Positions 9,131 to 17,478 of a DNA stretch of 64,000 nt are shown here, one piece after another. The notes beneath the pieces were generated by a model that did not search any database, was not told where the DNA came from, and was given only the letters and a program-made list of their open reading frames with translations. Position 1 is the stretch's first letter. The number at the start of each line of letters is the position of its first letter. The DNA comes from Nocardiopsis sp. JB363 (GTDB taxonomy: Bacteria; Actinomycetota; Actinomycetes; Streptosporangiales; Streptosporangiaceae), in contig NZ_FRFF01000103.1 in the NCBI RefSeq assembly GCF_900143625.1, positions 124,001 to 188,000 on the forward strand, written 5' to 3'. Made by a program: the position numbers and the translations under genes.

Positions 9131-9156
9131 GCGCGTCCGGCCACCACCGGACGCGC
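9131..9156. terminator. Bidirectional terminator between convergent genes
   Basis: A perfect 10-bp stem (9131-9140 with 9147-9156) and 6-nt loop lie between the hydrolase stop at 9114 and the HAD stop at 9178, placed to end both transcripts. Confidence 0.65.
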
Positions 9157-9177
9157 CGGGATCGCCGCCGTGAGGGC

Positions 9178-9777
9178 TCAGCCCCGTGACAACTCCAGTC
9201 GTAGGTCCGACACGGTCGTGAACCGGTGCCCTCGCAGTCCCAGGTCACGCGCGGCCGTCACGTTGGTGGCGTTGTCGTCCACGAACAGGACCCCCTCAGC
9301 GGGGGCCCCGAGTCGTTCCAAGCACCATTCGAAGGCCGCGGCCTCGGGCTTGGCGTGGCCGATCCGGCAGGACAGCCCGAGCACCGGGAACAGGTCGAGC
9401 ACGTGCGGGAACCGCTCCTCGAACCGTTCGGCGAGGTCCACGGGGATGTTCGACAGCAAGCCGACGGACCTGCCCGCCGCGACCAGACCCTGCACCACGT
9501 CGACGGTCTCCTCGTTGATCCGCGACCAGCTGTCCAGGTCCAGGGCGATCAGCCGCTCCACCTGTTCGGGGGTGAAGGGTGTGCCCAGGCGCTCACCGAC
9601 CGCCTTCCAGTACGCGGGGCCGTCGAGGTCGCCCCGGTCGTAGGGTTGGCGCCGCGACCAGTAGGCCTCCCAGAACGGGTCGTGGTCGTGGCCGGAGAAT
9701 TCCACCATCTGCTCGCGGACCTTCACCGACTGGTCCATGGCGACCACACCGAACATGTCGAACAGCACGGCGTTCAC
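9178..9777 (-). CDS. HAD-superfamily hydrolase (subfamily IA)
   Basis: 199 residues. Motif I is VLFDMFGVV, with the second Asp replaced by Phe-Gly, so the usual DxD acid/base Asp appears absent. Motif II is VGLLSNIP, motif III the lysine in GHAKPEAAAFEW, and motif IV VLFVDDNATNV. The middle is a helical cap. Such proteins are small-metabolite phosphatases or epoxide-hydrolase-like enzymes; the missing Asp leaves activity open. Start is GTG at 9777, preceded by a run of ten Gs (9784-9793 on the top strand as Cs). Confidence 0.85.
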   Translation of the reverse strand: MNAVLFDMFGVVAMDQSVKVREQMVEFSGHDHDPFWEAYWSRRQPYDRGDLDGPAYWKAVGERLGTPFTPEQVERLIALDLDSWSRINEETVDVVQGLVAAGRSVGLLSNIPVDLAERFEERFPHVLDLFPVLGLSCRIGHAKPEAAAFEWCLERLGAPAEGVLFVDDNATNVTAARDLGLRGHRFTTVSDLRLELSRG

Positions 9778-9832
9778 GGGCTTCCCCCCCCCCAGGATTC
9801 GAGATCGAGTACAAAGGATCTCCCTACCCGCG

Positions 9833-9858
9833 CCTCACCCCGCCAACCCGGGGTGAGG
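9833..9858. terminator. Hairpin after the TetR gene
   Basis: A 10-bp stem (9833-9842 with 9849-9858) with a 6-nt loop sits 13 bp past the stop of the minus-strand TetR gene. A TTTCTT run follows it on the plus strand, so it could terminate in either direction. Confidence 0.6.
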
Positions 9859-9871
9859 TTTCTTCGTGTGG

Positions 9872-10483
9872 TCAGGGTCGTACTCCCAGGACGGGCAGCA
9901 GGACCTCGTCGACGATCCGTTCCTCGTAGCCCTTCGGTGGGAGCTCACCGGGGTGGTCCACGGCGTACTTCAACATCAGGGACTCGCCGATGTCGGCGGT
10001 GAGGTCGTTGACCTTGGCCGGGTCGATGTGCCCGAGTGCGGCGTAGTGCTCCATCACGCGCCAGGTGAAGCGTTCGCCCTGAGGGTCGTACACCTCCGTC
10101 CACATCCGCCGGTGGAGTTCGGGACGCACCATGGCCTCGGAGTTCACCGCCAGCATCGCGGGTCCCAGGATCCGGTCGCCCATGAGCTCGCGCATGAGTC
10201 CGATCGCCGCGACCAGGTCTCCTCGTAGGTCGACGGCGCCGGCCGTGGGGTTCTCACGCGGGTAGCGCTCCCGGAGGGCCTCGATGAGTATGTCCTCCGG
10301 CGAGGTCCAGCGCCGGTAGAGCGAGGTCTTGGCGGTCTCCGCGCGACGGGCGATCCCCTCCATGGTGAGGCCGGGCAGACCGGTCTCGGCGACTTCGAGG
10401 AGTACGGCCTGGTGGATGGCGTCGAGGAGTTCCCGCCCGCGCCGGCGCGTGGTCTTGGCGGCCGGCCGCTTGTGGTCATTCAT
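9872..10483 (-). CDS. TetR/AcrR family transcriptional regulator
   Basis: 203 residues: a basic N-terminus (KRPAAKTTRRRGRELL), the TetR DNA-binding domain with the HTH around MEGIARRAETAKTSLYRRW, and a TetR_C_16-like C-terminal domain (LMRELMGDRILGPAML). It is divergent from the DUF418 membrane protein across 93 bp containing a candidate operator, so it most likely controls that gene and itself. The ATG at 10483 opens a clean frame. The ligand is unknown. Confidence 0.9.
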   Translation of the reverse strand: MNDHKRPAAKTTRRRGRELLDAIHQAVLLEVAETGLPGLTMEGIARRAETAKTSLYRRWTSPEDILIEALRERYPRENPTAGAVDLRGDLVAAIGLMRELMGDRILGPAMLAVNSEAMVRPELHRRMWTEVYDPQGERFTWRVMEHYAALGHIDPAKVNDLTADIGESLMLKYAVDHPGELPPKGYEERIVDEVLLPVLGVRP

Positions 10484-10509
10484 GTACGTCCGTTCATAAG
10501 AAACGCTCG

Positions 10510-10535
10510 CGTATCGTATGATCGTATTAGATACG
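10510..10535. promoter_or_regulatory. Candidate TetR operator
   Basis: Within the divergent TetR/DUF418 intergenic region, CGTATC (10510-10515) and GATACG (10530-10535) form a 26-bp interrupted palindrome. It encloses two copies of ATCGTAT and a TATGAT -10-like hexamer (10517-10522). The position suits autoregulation plus control of the membrane protein. Confidence 0.45.
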
Positions 10536-10576
10536 TCATCGTAGCCTAGTGAGGCGCCGAGGAACGGAGTCCACCC

Positions 10577-11785
10577 ATGAACGGCACGCCACCATCACCT
10601 GGGGCGACGGGTACCCCACCGGCCCGACGCTCCCTCGCTCCCGACCTCGCCCGCGGCTTCATGCTGCTGGTCATCGCCACCGTGCACGCCCACATGTTCC
10701 GCCAGATCGCCGGCACGGGCGAGGGCCTCGGCCAGGTGGGAACCCTGGACACCACGGTCACCGCGTTCATGACCCTGTTCGCCGAGTCTCGCGGCTACCC
10801 GATGTTCGCCGCTCTGTTCGGCTACGGGCTCGCGCAGATCTACCTGCGCCGCACCGCCGAGGGCCGCCCTTGGCCGTGGGTGCGCTCCCTCGTGCGCCGA
10901 CGTGGCCGCTGGATGATCGTCATCGGCTTCCTGCACACCCTGCTCCTCTTCTACGGGGACATCATCGCGGTCTACGGGCTCATCGCCCTCCTGCTGGCGG
11001 GGGTGCTGCACCGTACCGACCGGCGCCTGCTCGCCACCGGCCTGGCCTGGGCGTCCGTGGGCGTGCTGGTGTACGCGACGTTCGAGGCCGGTCTCTCGTC
11101 CACTGACGCCCAACAGCAGGCCATGGAGGTCACCCCGCTGACGGACCTGGTCATGCGGCTCGCCATCTGGCCGGTGATGACCGTGCTCATGCTCGGAATC
11201 TCGGTCCTGCCCTTCACCGTCGGGGTCTGGGCGGCACGCCGCCGACTCATGGAGGAACCCGAACGACACCTGCGGTTCCTGCGCCGGGTCGCCCTGGTGG
11301 GCATCGTCGCCGCCGTGGTCGGCGCCCTCCCGCAGATGTTCGTCATGGTGCAGTTCTGGCAGCCCGGGCCGCTCCTGTCGATCGCCGCCAAGTGGCTGCA
11401 CGTGGTGTCCGGGTACGCGGGCGGGTTCGGGTACGCCGCGCTCATCGCGCTGGTCGCCGTCGCACTCGGGGACCGTCGAGGCCCCATCGTCCGTGCGCTC
11501 GCCGCCACCGGGCAGCGTTCCATGACCTGTTACCTGCTGCAGTCCGTGGCCTGGGTCGCGCTGCTCATGCCGTACACGATGAACCTCGGTGCGGGGTTGA
11601 ACGACGCTCAGGCGGTGCTGTTCGGTGCGGCGGTCTGGGCGGTCACCGTGGTAATCGCCGCCGTCATGGACCGGTTCGGGGTGCGAGGTCCCGCGGAGAC
11701 CTTCCTGCGCCGGATGACCTACGGGCCCGGCGGGAAGGCCGCGCCGATCCCCTCCGAGGGTAGGGATCCGGTGCCACGGGGCTGA
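10577..11785 (+). CDS. DUF418 family multi-pass membrane protein
   Basis: 402 residues with about nine hydrophobic segments, opening with the RSLAPDLARGFMLLVIATVHAHM first helix typical of the YeiB/DUF418 group and ending with a C-terminal DUF418 region (GQRSMTCYLLQS). This group is related to membrane acyltransferases; its substrate is not known and transport is sometimes assumed. It is divergent from, and probably repressed by, the TetR regulator. The ATG at 10577 has a weak upstream GGA. Confidence 0.85.
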   Translation: MNGTPPSPGATGTPPARRSLAPDLARGFMLLVIATVHAHMFRQIAGTGEGLGQVGTLDTTVTAFMTLFAESRGYPMFAALFGYGLAQIYLRRTAEGRPWPWVRSLVRRRGRWMIVIGFLHTLLLFYGDIIAVYGLIALLLAGVLHRTDRRLLATGLAWASVGVLVYATFEAGLSSTDAQQQAMEVTPLTDLVMRLAIWPVMTVLMLGISVLPFTVGVWAARRRLMEEPERHLRFLRRVALVGIVAAVVGALPQMFVMVQFWQPGPLLSIAAKWLHVVSGYAGGFGYAALIALVAVALGDRRGPIVRALAATGQRSMTCYLLQSVAWVALLMPYTMNLGAGLNDAQAVLFGAAVWAVTVVIAAVMDRFGVRGPAETFLRRMTYGPGGKAAPIPSEGRDPVPRG

Positions 11786-11822
11786 ACCGGAGTCGCCCCG
11801 GGGCGAGGGCCATCATGGGGGC

Positions 11823-12593
11823 ATGACCTTCTCCGACGCCGACGAACGTTTCCTGGCCACCACCACCGACCGCCTCGCCACCCTCCCCGGGGTCGAGGCG
11901 GTCGCGCTGGGCGGTTCCCGAGCCGAAGGCACCCACCGCCCCGACAGCGACTGGGACCTGGCCGTCTACTACCGGGGGCGGGACGGGCGCTTCGATCCGT
12001 CTCATCTGCGTGAACTCGGTTGGGAGGGTGAGGTCTCGGAGATCGGTGGGTGGAGCGAGGGCGTGTTCAACGGCGGGGCGTGGCTACGTGTTGAGGGCCG
12101 CGCGGTCGACGTCCACTACCGAGACCTTGACGTGGTCGAACACGAACTCGCCGAGGCCGAACGGGGCCGCTTCCGGATCGAGCCCCTCATGTTCCATCTG
12201 GTCGGCATCCCCACCTACCTGGTGGTCGCCGAACTCGCGTTGGGCAGGACCCTGACGGGGGAGCTGCCCCGCCCCGGGTATCCGGAGGAACTGCGGCGCT
12301 GCGCACCGCCGCTGTGGCGCGGGTTCGCCTCGGCCACCCTGTCCTGCGCAGAGCACAACCACGCGCCCCATGGCAGAGTCGCTCAGTGCGCGGGGTTGGT
12401 GGCGCAGGCGGCGTCCCAGGCCGCGCACGCTGTTCTGGCCGGTCGCGGAGAGTGGGTCACCAACGACAAGGCCCTGTTGTCCCGCGCGGGCCTGGAGGAG
12501 GTGGACCTGGTGGTCGCCGGTATGACCGCAGATCCTCAGGACCTGGTCGCCGGTGTCGCCGAGGTCGGCCGCATCCTGTCCATGACCCGCTGA
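11823..12593 (+). CDS. Nucleotidyltransferase-domain protein (Pol-beta superfamily)
   Basis: 256 residues with a minimal nucleotidyltransferase domain at the N-terminus. The GGSR...D-D signature is visible as ALGGSRAEGTHRPDSDWDLA (residues ~30-49), the pattern of aminoglycoside adenylyltransferases and MNT/HEPN antitoxins. A third acidic residue is probably in VDVHYRDL. The C-terminal ~120 residues are helical and resemble a kanamycin-nucleotidyltransferase helical partner. It starts 37 bp after the DUF418 gene. Antibiotic modification is possible but not shown. Confidence 0.8.
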   Translation: MTFSDADERFLATTTDRLATLPGVEAVALGGSRAEGTHRPDSDWDLAVYYRGRDGRFDPSHLRELGWEGEVSEIGGWSEGVFNGGAWLRVEGRAVDVHYRDLDVVEHELAEAERGRFRIEPLMFHLVGIPTYLVVAELALGRTLTGELPRPGYPEELRRCAPPLWRGFASATLSCAEHNHAPHGRVAQCAGLVAQAASQAAHAVLAGRGEWVTNDKALLSRAGLEEVDLVVAGMTADPQDLVAGVAEVGRILSMTR

Positions 12594-12604
12594 GGCCGGA
12601 GCCC

Positions 12605-12632
12605 GGGTGGGCCGTCCGTGGACGGCCCACCC
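12605..12632. terminator. Bidirectional terminator
   Basis: A 13-bp perfect inverted repeat (12605-12617 with 12620-12632) lies between the nucleotidyltransferase stop (12593) and the GNAT stop (12641) of the opposite strand. Confidence 0.75.
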
Positions 12633-12640
12633 ACATGTCG

Positions 12641-13603
12641 TCAGGCGGGGGAGTGCTCGTTCCACACCATGGTGATCATCCCGCTGATGGTGTCGTAACC
12701 GGCACGTTGGAAGGCACGGGCCATCGGCTCGTTGCCCAGGTCCGTCGCGGCCCGGATGTGTTCCACGCCCGCCTCCCGCAGCACACGACCACCCTCGGCG
12801 AGAAGGTCGTCGATGTATCCGTTGCCACGGTGCTCGGGAAGCACGGCGATGTAGGCGATGATCGGGTGATAGGCGTTGCGGGCCGGGATGACGAACCCGA
12901 TCGGCTCGCCGTCGGGCAGCGTCGCGATCCGCCACCACGAACGCGGCGTGGTGTAGGCGGCGAACTCGTCGGCGAAGTTGGCCTCGGCGACCTCGCGTGC
13001 GGACTTCTCCCGCAGGTCGGCCTGGTCGTGGCAGTCCAGGGTGCCGTCCAGGGCCCGGACCATGAGGTCGAGGATCTCCGTGGTGTCCGCGATCTCGCGG
13101 AACCGGAGCCGGTCGTCGACCTTCGGTTCACGGGAGCCGTCGCGCCACTCGAAGCGCAGCCGCTCGGTGAGCAGTCGGCCCCCAGTCTTCTCCAGCGCGG
13201 CCATCAGGTCCTCGACCATGGACCGCTGTTCGGGTTGCTCGCGCCAGTCGGCGGCGAGGAAACGCAGGTACTCGGGCCACGCCGCGTCCTCGCCGAGGAC
13301 GGTGGCGGCCGCGGTGCGCACCAGGTGCTCGGCCACGGCGACCCGATCGACGTCGGGAGCGTCCACGACATCGAACACGTCCAGCAGGAGGGGGTGGTCG
13401 TCCTGGTCACGACACCACCAGGACAGACGGCCAATGAGACGGTCGCCGTGCGTGGCCACCCACATCCACTGCGGGCGGCGACGGCCCTGGGCCATGTCCA
13501 CCGGGAACTCGTCGTTGAGGGCGTACGGGAACCGGTTGAAGAGATCGAGCTCTTCGGGACCGGTGATGGTGCGGATGTTCAGTTCGTTCGGAAGAACGGT
13601 CAA
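12641..13603 (-). CDS. Two-domain GNAT family N-acetyltransferase
   Basis: 320 residues made of two GNAT-like halves. The N-terminal half has WMWVATHGDRLIGRLSWW and DAPDVDRVAVAEHL. The C-terminal half has PIGFVIPARNAYHPIIAYIAV and the acetyl-CoA loop PEHRGNGYIDDLLAEG, then a tail with NEPMARAFQRAGYDT. The frame is open far upstream through the next gene, but homology-like sequence begins at the TTG at 13603, which follows GAAGGTGAA. Acetyl acceptor unknown. It is downstream of benE on the same strand with 146 bp between. Confidence 0.82.
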   Translation of the reverse strand: MTVLPNELNIRTITGPEELDLFNRFPYALNDEFPVDMAQGRRRPQWMWVATHGDRLIGRLSWWCRDQDDHPLLLDVFDVVDAPDVDRVAVAEHLVRTAAATVLGEDAAWPEYLRFLAADWREQPEQRSMVEDLMAALEKTGGRLLTERLRFEWRDGSREPKVDDRLRFREIADTTEILDLMVRALDGTLDCHDQADLREKSAREVAEANFADEFAAYTTPRSWWRIATLPDGEPIGFVIPARNAYHPIIAYIAVLPEHRGNGYIDDLLAEGGRVLREAGVEHIRAATDLGNEPMARAFQRAGYDTISGMITMVWNEHSPA

Positions 13604-13749
13604 GGCTTCACCTTCGTGTGGTGCGCCCGCCGTTACCCGGGTCAGTGTCGGAAGCCGACCTCGGAAGCGGACGCGGTGATCATGCGGAACATCGGGAACG
13701 CCTCCCTTCACGTTGTGGGATCGCACCGTCGTTCGGTGCGGCAGGTCAG

Positions 13750-14976
13750 TTATAGCGCACGCTTTTCCCGGCGGGCAAGGGGTTTTCGGGATTCGCTCCG
13801 TCGGCCCCACCGGGTGATCACCAGGGTGAGCACCCCGGCGAGGAGGCCCCAGAAGGCCGAACCCACACCGAACAGGGTGAACCCCGACGCCGTGGCCAGG
13901 AAGGTCACCACCGCGGCCTCGCGCGACTCCGTGTCGGCCGTCGCGGAGGCCAGCGAACCGCCGATGGTGCCCAGCAGCCCCAGCCCCGCGATGGCCAGGA
14001 TGAGGGAGGAGGGCAGCGTGGCCAGCAGGGACGCCACGGTCGCGCCGAACACCCCGACACCCAGGTAGAACACCCCGGCCCACACCCCGGCGAGGAAGCG
14101 GCGGTCCCGGTCGGGGTGGGCCTGCGGGCCGGTGCAGATCGCCGCGGTGATCGCCGCCAGGTTCATGCCGTAACAGCCGAACGGGGCCAGGACCAGGTTG
14201 GTCGCTCCGGTCCACGCGATCACCGGAGAGACCGGCACCTGATAGCCGTCGCCGCGCAACACCGCCACCCCGGGCAGGTTCTGGGACGCCATGGTGACCA
14301 CGAACAGGGGCAGGCCGACGCTCACCAGCACCTGCCAGGAGAACTCCGGCGTCACGAACACCGGGGTCGCCAGGGCGAGGTCCACCGAACCCAGGCGCAG
14401 CGACCCCTCGAAGGCGGCGACCAGGCCACCGCCGAGCAGCGCCAGCAGCACCGCGTACCGGGGCAGCCACCTCCGGCACACCAGATAGGTCGCGAACATC
14501 GCGAACACCACCGCGAAGTCGCCCTCCATGCTGCTGAACAGGCCGATCCCGAACTGGAGGAGCACACCGGCCAGCAGCCCTGCGGCCAAGGGGACCGGAA
14601 TCCGGTCCATGACCCGCTCGAACCAACCGGTCACCCCGCTCAGGGTGATGAGCGCGGCGGAGAACAGGAACGCGCCCACCGCCTGGGCCATGGTCACCCC
14701 GTCCAAGCCGACCGCCAGCAACGCGGCACCCGGGGTCGACCAGGCGGTCACCACCGGAGCCCGGTACCGAAGGGACAGACCCACGCAGGTCACGGCCATG
14801 CCCACACCCAACGCCAGCATCCAGGACGCGGTCTCTCCGGGAGAGGCGCCCGCGGCCTCGGCGGCGGTGAACACGATCGCGGCGGAGCTGGTCACCCCGA
14901 CCAGGACGGCGATGAGTCCGGCGGCCACGGCGGACGGAGCGAAGGCGTGCCGGACACGACGGGCGAACTTCCTCAT
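13750..14976 (-). CDS. BenE-family transporter (benzoate/H+ symporter type)
   Basis: 408 residues with about eleven hydrophobic segments and the BenE pattern. It shows GVTSSAAIVFTAAEAAGAS after the first helix, YRAPVVTAWSTPGAALL, a central PVPLAAGLLAGVLLQFG, VVTMASQNLPGVAVLRGDGY, FGCYGMNLAAITAAICTG and FYLGVGVFGATV. These are the usual marks of the BenE subgroup of the NCS2-like fold. Substrate may be an aromatic acid; no catabolic genes are adjacent, so benzoate itself is an assumption. The ATG at 14976 follows AGGATGG. Confidence 0.88.
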   Translation of the reverse strand: MRKFARRVRHAFAPSAVAAGLIAVLVGVTSSAAIVFTAAEAAGASPGETASWMLALGVGMAVTCVGLSLRYRAPVVTAWSTPGAALLAVGLDGVTMAQAVGAFLFSAALITLSGVTGWFERVMDRIPVPLAAGLLAGVLLQFGIGLFSSMEGDFAVVFAMFATYLVCRRWLPRYAVLLALLGGGLVAAFEGSLRLGSVDLALATPVFVTPEFSWQVLVSVGLPLFVVTMASQNLPGVAVLRGDGYQVPVSPVIAWTGATNLVLAPFGCYGMNLAAITAAICTGPQAHPDRDRRFLAGVWAGVFYLGVGVFGATVASLLATLPSSLILAIAGLGLLGTIGGSLASATADTESREAAVVTFLATASGFTLFGVGSAFWGLLAGVLTLVITRWGRRSESRKPLARREKRAL

Positions 14977-15070
14977 GACGGACCATCCTGTCGTCCCATC
15001 AGCGGCGAGGGCGCGGCGCCCCCACCGAAAACCCGTTGGCCACGAGGGTCGATACCGCGAAGATGGGCCC

Positions 15071-15832
15071 ATGCACCGTGACTTCGAGGAACTCGTCGCC
15101 GAAGCCGTCGCCGAACCCACCGAGGGCTGGGACTTCTCCTGGTTCGAGGGCCGCGCCACCGAACAGCGCCCCTCCTGGGGATACCAACGGCTCATGGGGG
15201 AGAGGATGGCGCGGGCCACCGCCGCCCTGGACGTCCAGACCGGCGGCGGTGAGGTCCTGGCGGGCATCCCACGGCACGCACCGCTCACGGTCGCCACCGA
15301 GGGCCATCCGCCCAACGTGGCCAAGGCGACCGGGCTCCTGCGCCCCAAGGGGGTCGCCGTGGTCGCGTGCCCGGACGAACCCGCGCTGCCGTTCGCCGAC
15401 GCCGCGTTCGACCTGGTCGTGTGCCGGCACCCCGTCACCACCTGGTGGGCGGAGATCGCCCGGGTCCTGGCCTCCGGCGGAACCTATTTCGCCCAGCACG
15501 TGGGGCCATCGAGCGTCTTCGAACTCTCCGAGTACTTCCTGGGGCCACAGCCCCGTGAGGCCCACGACCTCCGGCATCAGGAGAACGACAGGATCGGCGC
15601 GGAGCGGGCCGGACTGGAGGTGGTGGACCTGCGCACCGAACGGCTCCGGATGGAGTTCGGCGACATCGGGGCGGTGGTGCACTTCCTGCGCAAGGTCGTG
15701 TGGATCGTGCCCGGCTTCACGGTGGAGGCCCACCGGGAACGACTCCGCGCGCTCCACGAGCGGATCGAGACCGAGGGCCCCTTCGTCGCGCACTCCTCGC
15801 GCGTCCTGGTGGAGGCACGCGAACCGGCATGA
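15071..15832 (+). CDS. Class I SAM-dependent methyltransferase
   Basis: 253 residues. The class I core is visible but motif I is weak: VQTGGGEVLAGIP replaces the usual D-GxGxG. The downstream elements are recognisable: VAVVACPDEPALPFADAAFDLVVCRH (acidic loop to motif II) and IARVLASGGTYFAQHVG (post-motif strand). It resembles putative methyltransferases next to membrane genes in actinomycetes. The ATG at 15071 fits the conserved beginning, although the frame is open further up. It is divergent from benE with 94 bp between. Substrate unknown. Confidence 0.82.
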   Translation: MHRDFEELVAEAVAEPTEGWDFSWFEGRATEQRPSWGYQRLMGERMARATAALDVQTGGGEVLAGIPRHAPLTVATEGHPPNVAKATGLLRPKGVAVVACPDEPALPFADAAFDLVVCRHPVTTWWAEIARVLASGGTYFAQHVGPSSVFELSEYFLGPQPREAHDLRHQENDRIGAERAGLEVVDLRTERLRMEFGDIGAVVHFLRKVVWIVPGFTVEAHRERLRALHERIETEGPFVAHSSRVLVEAREPA

Positions 15833-15884
15833 GCCCCGGACCGGTCGTTCCTCCGGAGCGGGGCTCCGTGCCGGGCGGGGAACC

Positions 15885-16238
15885 TCAGCCCTTCGCGACC
15901 ACGTGCTGGACGACCTCGAAACCCCAGATCTCGCTGTTGGTCGCGGCCGGGCCACCGTGCCCGCCGTGCGCGTGCCCGTCCTTGTGGGCGTCGGTGGCGG
16001 CCTTGGCGTGGCCCTTCTTGAAGTCCTGACCGTTCACCCAGTTCTGGAAGTCCTCCTCCGACCGCCAGCGGGTGTACACCAGGTACTTGTCGGTGCCCTC
16101 GACCGGGCGCAGCAACTGGAACTCCTCGAAGCCCTCCTGACCCTCCACCAGGCCCGCGCGCTTGGCGAAGCGCCCCTCCAAGGTGGATCCCTCGCCCTCG
16201 GGGACGGTCAGGACGTTGAACTTGACGACACTGGTCAC
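15885..16238 (-). CDS. MhuD-like haem-degrading monooxygenase (ABM fold)
   Basis: 117 residues with a ferredoxin-like ABM monooxygenase domain close to mycobacterial MhuD as I recall it: VVKFNVL at the start (Asn8, MhuD Asn7), FQLLRPVEGTDKYLVYTRW in the middle, Trp67 (Trp66) and His77 (haem-ligand His75). Such enzymes degrade haem and release iron. An insertion at residues ~84-95 is histidine-rich (DAHKDGHAHGGHGG), absent in MhuD, and could bind metal. GTG start with GAGGAG. A degenerate iron box lies 26 bp upstream. Confidence 0.82.
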   Translation of the reverse strand: MTSVVKFNVLTVPEGEGSTLEGRFAKRAGLVEGQEGFEEFQLLRPVEGTDKYLVYTRWRSEEDFQNWVNGQDFKKGHAKAATDAHKDGHAHGGHGGPAATNSEIWGFEVVQHVVAKG

Positions 16239-16263
16239 GCTTGCTCCTCAGGTCGGTTCGATA

Positions 16264-16282
16264 ACCACTGAGGCCAACCTAA
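16264..16282 (-). promoter_or_regulatory. Degenerate iron box (DmdR/IdeR-type operator)
   Basis: Read on the minus strand, this 19-mer begins TTAGGTTGGCCT, matching one half of the actinobacterial iron box consensus nearly perfectly. The second half has decayed (12 of 19 positions overall). It lies just upstream of the haem monooxygenase start, where iron-dependent repression would be expected. Confidence 0.45.
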
Positions 16283-16346
16283 AGGACCACTCCGGGCTCG
16301 TCGCACCGACCCGTCCGACGAAAGGGACGCTCCCCGGGCGCGGGAC

Positions 16347-16370
16347 CGGGGTGCGGTTTCGCGCACCCCG
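16347..16370 (-). terminator. Hairpin downstream of the SDR gene
   Basis: A 9-bp stem (16347-16355 with 16362-16370) with a GTTTCG loop stands in the 274-bp gap between the SDR stop and the haem monooxygenase start; it could end the SDR transcript. Confidence 0.4.
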
Positions 16371-16512
16371 ACCCCGGATCGCTCGTGCGCGTGGGGGGAT
16401 TCGTCGTCTCACCGATTGGCGTTCTCGTGGTCGCCGGCCGCATGTTCGCCCTGTTCCACGTCCGATTATGCTCCGTCCTGCTTTCAGGACGCTTATGACC
16501 GGGCGTGTGGAC

Positions 16513-17331
16513 TCAGCGCAGACCGTGCTTGCGGGCCACGATCCGCAGCATCACCGAACTCGGCAGCAGCCGTCGCAGCGCGAACACCAGGGGCGCGTTG
16601 CTGCCCACCGCGTACAGCGGCCGGGGCGAACGGGCCTCGATCGCTCGCACCACGGTCGCGGCCACCTTCTCCGCCGAGATGCCCTTGGCCTCGTTGGCGT
16701 TGAGCGTGTTCACCATGGTGCGGTACTCGCCCTCGAACGGGGAGCCCTCGGACACGTACTGGGTGCGGCGTTCGCTGATCCCGGTGCTGATCGAACCCGG
16801 CTCCACAGTGGTCACCCCCACCCCGAACGGGGACACCTCGCGCCGCGTGGCGTCCGAGAACCCCTTGATGGCCGCCTTCGTCGCCACGTACGAGGACCGG
16901 AACGCCAACGGGAAGCTCGCCAGCATCGACCCGACCATCACCACGCGCCCGTACCCGCGTGCGCGCATCCCCGGCAGCAGTAGCTGGGTGAGGTGGACCG
17001 CCCCGAACACGTTGAGCCGGAACACCCGCTCCACCGCTTCCATGGGAAGTTCCTCGATGGGCCCGTTCTGGCTCTCCCCGGCGTTGTTGACCAGGACGTC
17101 CACGTCACCGGCGGCCTCCGCGCACGCCGCCACGGACGCGTAGTCGGTGAGGTCCAGGGCCAGGTACTCGACCCCGACGATCGGCTCGGTGACCTTCTCC
17201 GGTGTGCGGCTGGTACCGAACACGCGGTAGCTGCGCTCGACCAGGGCGGCCGCCACGGCCGCGCCGATCCCGGAGGACGCCCCGGTGACCAGCGCCGTCC
17301 GGCGGGTGGCGGGGGAGATGGGGGAGGACAT
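16513..17331 (-). CDS. Short-chain dehydrogenase/reductase (classical SDR)
   Basis: 272 residues of a classical SDR: cofactor loop ALVTGASSGIGAAV (TGxxxGxG), DVDVLVNNAGES (NNAG), catalytic Ser in VVMVGSMLAS, and YVATKAAIKG (YxxxK). The arginine after strand 2 (FGTSRTP) suggests NADPH. The C-terminal extension (LRRLLPSSVMLRIVARKHG) is basic-hydrophobic, as in lipid- or sterol-type SDRs. I start at the ATG at 17331 rather than a longer reading because it sits four codons before the first strand. The gene stands alone downstream of the cellulase terminator. Confidence 0.9.
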   Translation of the reverse strand: MSSPISPATRRTALVTGASSGIGAAVAAALVERSYRVFGTSRTPEKVTEPIVGVEYLALDLTDYASVAACAEAAGDVDVLVNNAGESQNGPIEELPMEAVERVFRLNVFGAVHLTQLLLPGMRARGYGRVVMVGSMLASFPLAFRSSYVATKAAIKGFSDATRREVSPFGVGVTTVEPGSISTGISERRTQYVSEGSPFEGEYRTMVNTLNANEAKGISAEKVAATVVRAIEARSPRPLYAVGSNAPLVFALRRLLPSSVMLRIVARKHGLR

Positions 17332-17406
17332 GGTGGGCCCTTCGGGTCGAGGCGGGATGGGACCTACCCCACGGTAGCCATCTTCGGATCGACCGGGGCA
17401 CACGGC

Positions 17407-17442
17407 GGGCGCCCGCACACCCCGTGGGATGTGCGGGCGCCC
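17407..17442 (-). terminator. Terminator of the cellulase gene
   Basis: A perfect 13-bp stem (17407-17419 with 17430-17442) and 10-nt loop lie 37 bp beyond the cellulase stop on the minus strand. Confidence 0.75.
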
Positions 17443-17478
17443 GGATCCGGGAAGGCGTCCACCTCTCTTATTCGACTC

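Noticed and set aside
9781..9860. tRNA-like T-loop (GGATTCGAGATC) near the C-run
   Set aside because: No acceptor or anticodon stem could be built around it; the following hairpin is a terminator.
12641..14986. A 781-codon minus-strand open frame covering both the GNAT and the benE region
   Set aside because: Only its last 320 codons look like protein family sequence; the upstream part is antiphase to the BenE transporter gene, which is clearly real. I use the TTG at 13603.
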